Of a DNA stretch of 7,183 bases, positions 1-5,082 are shown in pieces; within the stretch, counting starts at the first letter, position 1; each line of letters starts with the position of its first letter. The stretch covers positions 1 to 7,183 of the forward strand of contig JBDGQU010000105.1 in assembly GCA_042218715.1 (NCBI GenBank). Direction: 5' to 3'. A program made the translations under genes and the position numbers. The notes beneath the pieces are model-generated. The model was not told where the DNA came from and did not search any database. It saw nothing but the letters and a program-made list of their open reading frames with translations. The stretch is from JAGXLP01 sp042218715 (lineage in GTDB: Bacteria; Bipolaricaulota; Bipolaricaulia; M55B111).

Positions 1-137
1 TCGGACTTGTCCGACAGGGCATCCGTGTTAATCTCCAGAATGTCGAATCCGAGATCCGCTGCTTTGGAGATATACGGAACCACGTCCGCGTCCCAGCTCT
101 TGGTCCAATAAGCGTAATATATTCCGATTTTGTTCAT
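1..137 (-). CDS. Sugar epimerase/isomerase, D-tagatose/D-psicose 3-epimerase-like, N-terminal part
   Basis: Only the first 45 codons are present; the gene continues past the left edge. The protein opens MNKIGIYYAYWTKSW, then GFDILEIN at about residues 30-37. This is the first strand and helix of the TIM barrel in ketose 3-epimerases of the D-tagatose/D-psicose (allulose) group, which typically start M(N)K.G.(Y/F)Y.YW and continue GFD.(L/I)E. Family enzymes interconvert ketohexoses at C3 in the cytoplasm using a divalent metal. The metal-binding Glu, Asp and His residues lie downstream and cannot be checked. The start is firm: an AGGAGG box at 144-149 sits six bases upstream of the ATG. Wider members of the AP-endonuclease-2-like sugar isomerase superfamily are the main alternative. 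Substrate specificity cannot be read from this fragment. Confidence 0.8.
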   Translation of the reverse strand, partial: MNKIGIYYAYWTKSWDADVVPYISKAADLGFDILEINTDALSDKS

Positions 138-147
138 CGCATACCTC

Positions 148-209
148 CTGTTATTTAATTATGGTTTTACCGAACTTTCGTTGTTCTTAAGTTTTCTGCT
201 ATTTAATTA
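148..209. repeat. Pair of 14-base direct repeats in the epimerase leader
   Basis: CTGTTATTTAATTA (148-161) and CTGCTATTTAATTA (196-209) differ at one base and are 48 bases apart, start to start. They occupy the leader between the epimerase start and the end of the next upstream gene. They could be a tandem binding site for a regulator or simply AT-rich promoter sequence. No clear -35/-10 pair was found for the epimerase gene here. Confidence 0.5.
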
Positions 210-245
210 CGCCTTCCACGAGGACAAGCCTACTAAATGGTGAAC

Positions 246-782
246 TCAGGAACTGTCCGGAGTAAAAACGGAATCCTTGATCTCCTCGTCTACCTTTATG
301 TCGTAGACCTTTACCGTATATCCTTCGTGCTCATCTTCTTCTTCGAGCAGGAATTCGTTCTTGTCGGCTTCTGCCCACCTATGCCAGTCTTCTGCCCCAC
401 CGATTGTAGCTATGTGTTCTTCTCTGTACCTTTTCCAAAATGGTCTTATCATCGTAAACGGAACTGCCATCCAGCTTTCGCTGCTCAGCTCTTTATAGAA
501 ACTACTGTTATTTGCTTGATTTACTATGATCCCCATTGACTTTTCAGACTCGAGGCTAGTTGCGTCCAGTCGAAAGGCTTCATCTTCGGTCCCAATATTT
601 TTTATTCTGTACCAGAATTCGGCAGGTTCACCCTGCATAGTTCCCTCAATTTTGCAGCTTAAGGTGGTTAACTCGTCGAAATCGGTCTCCTCCGCAAGGA
701 TCCTTCCGTTCACCAAAAAAAGAAGAGAGAAAACCAATAATAGACTTACCGCAATCAGAACTGGCTTTTTGAACGTGAACAT
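246..782 (-). CDS. Small exported protein, possible LolA/DUF4412-like beta-sheet domain
   Basis: The 178-residue product starts MFTFKKPVLI and has a clear signal peptide: lysines at 5-6, a hydrophobic core at about 7-25, and a plausible signal peptidase I cut after A30. There is no lipobox. The mature part (about 148 residues) is acidic, with a single Cys (C43). A middle stretch, EFWYRIKN, and the end, YTVKVYDIKVDEEIKDSVF, recall the closing strands of LolA/MucB/DUF4412-type proteins, which often end in an I.DS.F pattern. That match is by eye and tentative. I chose the ATG at 782 because an AAGGAGG box precedes it closely and the signal peptide then begins normally. An in-frame extension to 863 adds a second hydrophobic stretch and lacks a good ribosome site. 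Function unknown; probably periplasmic or surface-facing. Confidence 0.75.
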   Translation of the reverse strand: MFTFKKPVLIAVSLLLVFSLLFLVNGRILAEETDFDELTTLSCKIEGTMQGEPAEFWYRIKNIGTEDEAFRLDATSLESEKSMGIIVNQANNSSFYKELSSESWMAVPFTMIRPFWKRYREEHIATIGGAEDWHRWAEADKNEFLLEEEDEHEGYTVKVYDIKVDEEIKDSVFTPDSS

Positions 783-1176
783 CTTTGAACCTCCTTTTGT
801 AGGAAATTTAACGAACAAAACCGAAAAACATAGACAATAATAAAACACGATTCTACTATACATTTTTTGCCTTAAAAATACAAATATTGCGACTATTTCG
901 GCTTCTCCAAGTTCTAGCTAAATTGTTTTAGGATACGGCGTTAAAACCTGTTGGATTGACCTGAAGAGACTCGAAACTAGCAGAGATTAGATGTGAAAGT
1001 GGTCCGAAAATCGTAAGCAAATACTTCTGTAAATTTACCGAAACTTGGATTTTGACGAGCAAGTTGATAAGATCACTGAGGTTCTTATGGCAGAATCGGA
1101 TGAAATTCATTCCGGCTTTCAGGAAAGTTTCGATAAAGTTCCCCGTAGTCCATTACATCTAAGGAGAGAAAAAACC
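783..1176. other. Divergent intergenic region of 394 bases
   Basis: This gap separates two divergent genes. It holds the minus-strand promoter candidate at 855-883, an inverted repeat GTTTTA/TAAAAC (925-930 and 942-947, 11-base spacer), and a weak plus-strand promoter-like pair, TTGGAT (1045-1050) and TAAGAT (1068-1073), 17 bases apart. From 1045 to 1176 the frame of the plus-strand gene stays open, with a possible ATG at 1087 preceded by GAGG, but I do not think this is coding. No tRNA, rRNA, recognisable riboswitch or mobile element was seen. Confidence 0.5.
855..883 (-). promoter_or_regulatory. Candidate sigma-70-type promoter for the small exported protein gene
   Basis: On the minus strand, TTGTAT (878-883) and TATAGT (855-860) are separated by exactly 17 bases. 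The -10 matches consensus at five of six positions and the -35 at three of six. It lies about 73 bases upstream of the ATG at 782. The -10 region, GCAAAAAATGTATAG, recurs almost unchanged upstream of the 282-residue exported protein gene (2472-2485). Confidence 0.45.
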
Positions 1177-1461
1177 ATGCAAGCTAAAAACATAATTCGC
1201 GTTGCAATCGGGGTTGGATTAATTTTAATGGTGCCTTTGATAGCAATGCAGTTTACCGAGGAAGTGGTTTGGGGTGTAGCTGATTTTGTTATTATGGGTA
1301 CTCTCCTATTCGGCACCGGTCTGGGGCTTGAGGTCACACTGAATAAGCTCACTAAACCAGTGTATCGAGCCACTTCATGCACAGTTATCGTGGTAGCGTT
1401 TCTCCTTATTTGGGCGGAACTAGCTGTTGGCGTGTTTGGAACTCCATGGGCTGGTTCTTGA
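1177..1461 (+). CDS. Small conserved membrane protein, three transmembrane segments
   Basis: The 94-residue product begins MQAKNIIRVA and has hydrophobic segments at about 6-24, 34-54 and 66-87, so it should be an inner-membrane protein with very short loops. The pattern PLIAMQFTEEVVW, then DF...G.LLFGTGL, then YRA...LLIWAELAVG resembles a family of about 95-110-residue uncharacterised membrane proteins found in many environmental bacteria. No catalytic motif is visible and no function is known to me. I placed the start at ATG 1177 because AAGGAG lies just upstream (1161-1166, a slightly long ten-base gap) and family members start close to the first membrane segment. The frame is open back to a TTG at 1045, and an ATG at 1087 with GAGG upstream is an alternative. 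It is the only plus-strand gene here and looks monocistronic. Confidence 0.8.
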   Translation: MQAKNIIRVAIGVGLILMVPLIAMQFTEEVVWGVADFVIMGTLLFGTGLGLEVTLNKLTKPVYRATSCTVIVVAFLLIWAELAVGVFGTPWAGS

Positions 1462-1526
1462 TTGGGAAAGAGCTAGCCAGTTGGGGGAGGAATCAAGAAA
1501 GTACTCCAGCGTAAAAATCTAAGACA

Positions 1527-1555
1527 AAACCACCCCCAGCGGTTGGGGGCGGTTT
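1527..1555. terminator. Bidirectional rho-independent terminator between convergent genes
   Basis: AAACC-A-CCCCC-A pairs with T-GGGGG-C-GGTTT around a five-base loop (1539-1543), giving a 12-position stem with one non-Watson-Crick site. That site is an A-C mismatch in plus-strand RNA and a G-U wobble in minus-strand RNA, so the hairpin is tighter for the minus-strand gene ending at 1591. Minus-strand RNA continues UUUUGUCUUAG after the stem; plus-strand RNA continues UUUAUCUAUCU. It lies 66 bases after the plus-strand stop and 36 bases after the minus-strand stop. Confidence 0.85.
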
Positions 1556-1590
1556 ATCTATCTAACGGACTTCTATCCAACTCCGTTTCA

Positions 1591-2439
1591 TCAATCGAGG
1601 AACTTGTTACCTTCTACCTCGATATTGCCGTAAAAATTGAAGTGGACGAACGGTTGTTCGTTCCCGTTGGGTAGCAAAAGCTTCGTCGGAAGAGGAACCT
1701 CTTCGGGGTGGCCTCCTGAGACTTTGGTCGGTGGCATGATGAAGTGTATTTCCAGCTTGTCTCTGTCAGCAATTCCAAACCCCAGTTCGTTATCCTCGCT
1801 CCTCATCTTCGGGGTCAACATAACGTGGATTAACCGTCTTTCGTCCAGCTTTTCTCCATTTCGGTAGAAGTCACCTAGGCCCCAGAGGGTGACGTAACTA
1901 AAGGTGGCGGGCATAAATGGCTCACCTATACCTGTAGAACCGTGCATCCAGACGTTTGTGGCCGCGCCGCCAAAAAATTGATGGTGAGGACCGACCGGGA
2001 TCAGCTTTTTAAGTACAACCCGGTAAGTGTTCTCCCCGGAGGGATCCTTGAAGGTGGCCTCCAGGTCGGCTTTATCCTTTGAGTTTTTACTATCTATCGG
2101 TGTCTTGTCCCAGATGGTCATAGACAATTCTCCTTCCGAGACGGCTACTTTATTGGAAAAGGGTCCTGGTTTTTTGGTCGTGGTAAATTTTTCTCCGTCT
2201 TCGCTTACTTTCCTGCCGGCCAGCGGTAAGTCCTCGAGCATCTTTGGCCGATCCGGAGACCCGAATACTTCCGGGTTCAACTTTCTGAGCCCAGGGTAGA
2301 TCCACAAACCTTCTCCACTTGCAGTAACGGTAGTTTTGGTGTCATCCATTGTTCCAAGACTTACTACCCCTACTCCGACGACCAGGGCAAAAGCCAACGC
2401 GAAAACCGTAAGTTTCGTGGTGAATTTTTTCAGGTTCAT
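1591..2439 (-). CDS. Exported protein of unknown function, His/Met-rich core
   Basis: The 282-residue product has an N-terminal signal sequence (K4, K5, K9, hydrophobic stretch at about 11-29) with a possible cut after VTA at 38-40. There is no cysteine and no lipobox. The mature part looks beta-rich. The most distinctive block runs from about 150 to 210 and contains PHHQFFGG, VWMHGSTG, GEPFMPATFSYV and LIHVMLTP. A second block at 230-270 has EIHFIMPP, then LPTKLLLPNGNEQPFVHF. These look like conserved motifs of an uncharacterised secreted family; I cannot name it. Several His and Met residues (H152, H153, M165, H166, M176, H205, M207, H232, M235, H266) could bind a metal or cofactor, but that is speculation. 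The start at ATG 2439 is firm: GAGGAGGTAATC precedes it directly. Likely transcribed alone and ended by the hairpin at 1527-1555. Confidence 0.8.
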   Translation of the reverse strand: MNLKKFTTKLTVFALAFALVVGVGVVSLGTMDDTKTTVTASGEGLWIYPGLRKLNPEVFGSPDRPKMLEDLPLAGRKVSEDGEKFTTTKKPGPFSNKVAVSEGELSMTIWDKTPIDSKNSKDKADLEATFKDPSGENTYRVVLKKLIPVGPHHQFFGGAATNVWMHGSTGIGEPFMPATFSYVTLWGLGDFYRNGEKLDERRLIHVMLTPKMRSEDNELGFGIADRDKLEIHFIMPPTKVSGGHPEEVPLPTKLLLPNGNEQPFVHFNFYGNIEVEGNKFLD

Positions 2440-2471
2440 GATTACCTCCTCGTAATCAAATTAATTTAATC

Positions 2472-2485
2472 GCTATACATTTTGC
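2472..2485 (-). promoter_or_regulatory. Possible -10 region shared with the small exported protein gene
   Basis: Minus-strand GCAAAATGTATAGC lies 33 bases upstream of the ATG at 2439. It matches the -10 area of the other exported-protein gene (855-870), which reads GCAAAAAATGTATAGT. No convincing -35 box lies 16-18 bases upstream; that stretch is purine-rich, with GAAGAAAAG repeated at 2488-2496 and 2503-2511. The remaining bases of the 2440-2705 gap contain no gene that I can support. Confidence 0.3.
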
Positions 2486-2675
2486 TTCTTTTCTTCTTCG
2501 AGCTTTTCTTCAGTATAACTATAGTGGGTAGGGAGGTAGAGTTATGTAACCTAGCTTACGTCAGGGGAAAAAGGTTATTTCAGTTGCCAGATAAGTGGCG
2601 GTTGGCGGCTAATCAATATTGACAGTAAGTTCTACGGAGTAAAAATTGAGTTTCTTTGTTTCTAACGTGTAGGGT

Positions 2676-2702
2676 TAAAAAGAAGCTTGGCCCTCGGCCC
2701 TT
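2676..2702 (-). terminator. Candidate terminator after the Crp/Fnr gene
   Basis: In minus-strand sequence just past the stop at 2706, AAG-GGCC-GAG-GGCC can fold with a following CTT across a three-base bulge, and a CTTTTT run follows at once. The core stem is only four GC pairs plus three weaker pairs, so it is a modest terminator. Its position, directly after the last gene of the reductase-regulator unit, supports it. Confidence 0.4.
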
Positions 2703-2705
2703 AGG

Positions 2706-3404
2706 TTAATTTATGGAAGCTCTTGCCTTTAACCCGTCTTTGTCTTTGATAAAGATACTTCCCCTTCCCTTTTCTATTAATCCTTCGGATTCGAATTCGT
2801 TCAGGTTGGCGGTGGTGGTTTCCCGGGTGGAGCCAATTAGTTTTGCGATCTCTTCGTGAGTTAATGAAGGTTTTATTTTCACACCGTTCCGACTCTCTTC
2901 TCCATACTTTACCGCGAGCTTGTGGAGAGTCGCAGCTAACCTGGAAGGGACGTCCTTGAACAGGAGATCGGCCAGACTGTTCTGGATCTCACGTCTGTGT
3001 TGACCGATCTTTTTGGCTACGCTAAGTGATAACTCCGGGTTCTGTTCGGTAAAGTGAAGAAAATCTCGTTTGGAGATGGTACAGAGTACGACGTCTGCAA
3101 TTGCTTCAGCCTTCAGGCTTCTGTCCTCTTCACCGACTACTGACATCTCCCCAAATGGTTCCCCCTGGTCCAGGATTGAAACCGTAAATTCTTCGCCTGC
3201 TGGACCCAGGTAGGAGAGCTTCACCTTCCCTTGTTTTAAGAAGTATACCGATTCACTCGGCTCGCCGGGAAGGTATATCAGTTCACCTTTTTTGAATTTA
3301 AGATCCTTTACCCAGGATCCAAGTTCTTCCAGCTGGTCTTCGTGTAGCTGGGTAAGTAGGTCAAACTCTTTAAGTTGCCATAGGACGTTACAGGTGTTTT
3401 TCAT
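2706..3404 (-). CDS. Crp/Fnr-family transcriptional regulator
   Basis: The 232-residue protein has the standard layout: a cyclic-nucleotide-binding-like beta barrel at about 15-125, a long dimer helix at about 125-155, and a winged helix-turn-helix at about 155-225. The barrel shows PGEPSESVYFLKQGKVKL and FGE (84-86), with R95-S96 where CRP has the Arg-Ser pair that contacts cAMP phosphate. The recognition region is LTHEEIAKLIGSTRETTTANLNEF (two joined motifs, 181-204), typical of the family except T198-A199 where V-S-R is common. Cysteines are only C5 and C108, so an Fnr-type four-Cys iron-sulfur cluster is not supported. The gene starts 33 bases after the flavoenzyme stop, so the two are probably cotranscribed. 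The ATG at 3404 has no recognisable Shine-Dalgarno site, which suggests weak or coupled translation. Ligand and targets are unknown. Confidence 0.93.
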   Translation of the reverse strand: MKNTCNVLWQLKEFDLLTQLHEDQLEELGSWVKDLKFKKGELIYLPGEPSESVYFLKQGKVKLSYLGPAGEEFTVSILDQGEPFGEMSVVGEEDRSLKAEAIADVVLCTISKRDFLHFTEQNPELSLSVAKKIGQHRREIQNSLADLLFKDVPSRLAATLHKLAVKYGEESRNGVKIKPSLTHEEIAKLIGSTRETTTANLNEFESEGLIEKGRGSIFIKDKDGLKARASIN

Positions 3405-3437
3405 AGCATCAACTATTTAGTTCTAGTTTTAGAATGG

Positions 3438-4829
3438 CTAATCTTCAACCAAAGCAAATAAATTATTTAACGATTCCGCAAGCGTAGGATGGGCAAAAAC
3501 ACCTTCTTTCAGATTCTTGTAGGAAAGTTCGCCCATCATTGCTATTTGTATTGCCGAAGCTATTTCTCCGCCCTCGATTCCGAGAATTGCCGCTCCCAAT
3601 ACTTTTTCGGTTTCTCTATCTACAACTACTTTCATCATTCCTCGGGTCTCATTTACCTCCAGGGCCCGCGCAACTCTTTCCATAGGCAATGTTGCAACCT
3701 GAACGTCGTAACCTTCTTCCCTGGCTTCTTCTTCCGTCAGCCCGATCCGACCTAATTGGGGATCTATAAAAACGGTATAGGGGACTTCTCGGTCCTTTAT
3801 CGAGCGGTCTCCGTCTTCGAATAAGTTGTCCCGGAGGACACGAAAATCGTCGTAAGAGATGTGGGTAAAAGCAGGTCCACCTTTTACGTCCCCAAGGGCA
3901 TAGACGTTTTCCTGATTTGTTTCTAACCTGTCGTTTACTTTAATATGACCCCTCTTGGTAGTCTCCACATCGGTATTCTCCAGGCCCAGCGAGTCCGTGT
4001 TGGGTGCCCGTCCCGCAGCCACCAGCAAATGGCTGCCTGTTTCGGCCGTGGAACCGCTTGTAACTACTCTAATGCCTTCCGGGTCCTTTTCGACCTTTTG
4101 AACTTCTTTATCAAGTTCGACTTTGATCCCGTCTACTTCCAGTATCTCCCTTACCTCTTCGGCAATGTCTTTGTCCTCGTGAGTCAATAACTGAGAACTG
4201 CGCTGGAATATAGTTACTTCCGCCCCGAACCTCCGGAACGCCTGGCCGAATTCTACTCCAATATAACCCCCACCGATTACTAATAATTTAGAAGGTACCT
4301 CTCCCAGTTCCATGATCGAGGTTGAATCCAGATAGTCAACTTCATCTAGACCCTCGATTGGCGGAGCCGACGGTCTGGCGCCAGTGTTGATAAAGATCTT
4401 TTCCGCTTCTACAGTCTGATCTTCTCCATGGTCTTTGGATACTTCGAGGGTGTAGGGGTCGGTAAACGAAGCCTCTCCGCGGATCAGGTCAAGTCTCGAT
4501 TTTTCTTTTATTTGATCCAGATTCCCCTTCCGAAAGCTCTCGACGATACTCCTTTTTCTTTTTCTGACTGTCGATAGTTCGACTTCGTTTTTGCCTATGC
4601 TGATACCGTATTCTTCGGCCCGTCCTGCAAGATGGGCCACTCGCGCACTGGCGATTATCGTTTTCGTCGGCGTGCAACCTTCGTTCACACAGGTTCCTCC
4701 GACGTGTTTTCTTTCGATCAACGCGGTCTCCAGCCCCTGATCTGCCAGGTAGAGGGATAAAGGGGTACCTCCCTGGCCGGAACCTATTACGACGGCATCG
4801 TAGCTCGATCCACGATTGGTTGAGTTCAT
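3438..4829 (-). CDS. RclA/MerA-like FAD-dependent pyridine nucleotide-disulfide oxidoreductase
   Basis: The 463-residue cytoplasmic flavoenzyme is full length for the family. FAD site: GSGQGG at 16-21. Redox disulfide: C47 and C52 in GGTCVNEGCTPTKT. NAD(P) site: GGGYIG at 186-191; Gln-Arg at 209-210, where NADH enzymes usually have Glu, hints at NADPH. A second FAD contact is ALGD at 311-314. The dimer-interface catalytic pair is H447 and E452 in AHPTLAES. It lacks the N-terminal metal-binding domain and the C-terminal Cys pair of classical mercuric reductase, so MerA activity is doubtful. The stretches EKIFINTGA, FTHISYDDFRVLRDNL and HPTLAESLNNLF resemble RclA, a Cu(II) reductase tied to hypochlorite resistance. 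GAGGAGG lies six bases before the ATG. The gene is followed by a Crp/Fnr regulator gene and lies behind a copper ATPase gene, so reduction of copper or another metal is my preferred role. Substrate unproven. Confidence 0.93.
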   Translation of the reverse strand: MNSTNRGSSYDAVVIGSGQGGTPLSLYLADQGLETALIERKHVGGTCVNEGCTPTKTIIASARVAHLAGRAEEYGISIGKNEVELSTVRKRKRSIVESFRKGNLDQIKEKSRLDLIRGEASFTDPYTLEVSKDHGEDQTVEAEKIFINTGARPSAPPIEGLDEVDYLDSTSIMELGEVPSKLLVIGGGYIGVEFGQAFRRFGAEVTIFQRSSQLLTHEDKDIAEEVREILEVDGIKVELDKEVQKVEKDPEGIRVVTSGSTAETGSHLLVAAGRAPNTDSLGLENTDVETTKRGHIKVNDRLETNQENVYALGDVKGGPAFTHISYDDFRVLRDNLFEDGDRSIKDREVPYTVFIDPQLGRIGLTEEEAREEGYDVQVATLPMERVARALEVNETRGMMKVVVDRETEKVLGAAILGIEGGEIASAIQIAMMGELSYKNLKEGVFAHPTLAESLNNLFALVED

Positions 4830-5082
4830 ACTTTTCCTCCTCGGAAAAAAATTAATTGGGAACTTTGTCTAGTTTACTCAACACCCGTTAACCCGACTTC
4901 GTTTTTAAGACCGTTGTTCCCGTTTTTAATAAGTCAATTATTCCACCGTAGGAGGCAGGCACAATCCAAATCTAACTATTCCATTATTTTCTGGTTCTTT
5001 CGACAAATTTAGGATATTTGAATTGGCTCAGAAACCACGCCGGATTTTTCGGCAGTGGCTTCCGGAAAATTCTCTACTTTAC
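4830..5082. other. Intergenic region between copper ATPase and flavoenzyme genes
   Basis: This 253-base AT-rich gap should carry the promoter of the flavoenzyme-regulator unit. Minus-strand TTGACT (4932-4937) is a good -35 hexamer, but no matching -10 lies 16-18 bases downstream; TTGAGT followed 19 bases later by ATTAAT, close to the start codon, is a poorer alternative. TTGACT overlaps the inverted repeat AATAA/TTATT (4928-4932 and 4938-4942), a possible operator. The hairpin at 5032-5061 is described separately. No gene or RNA was recognised. Confidence 0.35.
5032..5061 (-). terminator. Hairpin after the copper ATPase gene, possible weak terminator
   Basis: On the minus strand AAGCCAC-(T)-GCCG pairs with CGGC-GTGGTTT around a seven-base loop, giving eleven pairs (one G-U) with one bulged base. 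It begins 21 bases after the ATPase stop. Only three U residues follow (UUUCUGAG), so termination may be partial, or the structure may protect or process the transcript. A partial terminator would allow some readthrough into the flavoenzyme gene. Confidence 0.5.

Noticed and set aside
237..539. Plus-strand open frame of 100 codons
   Set aside because: Antisense to the small exported protein, which has a good ribosome site and signal peptide. The translated product has no coherent domain pattern.
783..863. N-terminal extension of the small exported protein
   Set aside because: The extension reads through the AAGGAGG box and adds a second hydrophobic stretch; starting at 782 gives a normal signal peptide with proper spacing.
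928..1110. Minus-strand open frame of 60 codons in the divergent gap
   Set aside because: No ribosome site and no recognisable protein pattern; it overlaps the leader of the plus-strand gene.
2531..2554. Plus-strand GGGAGG followed seven bases later by ATG TAA, a start-stop arrangement
   Set aside because: There is no following plus-strand gene for it to control, so it is most simply chance.
2613..2622. Perfect palindrome TCAATATTGA resembling half of an FNR-type site
   Set aside because: The arms are reversed relative to the FNR consensus (TTGAT-N4-ATCAA), and a ten-base palindrome is expected several times in a window this size.
3438..4829. Annotation as mercuric reductase (merA)
   Set aside because: No N-terminal metal-binding domain, no C-terminal cysteine pair, and no merR, merT or merP nearby. 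The core motif is shared by the wider family including RclA.
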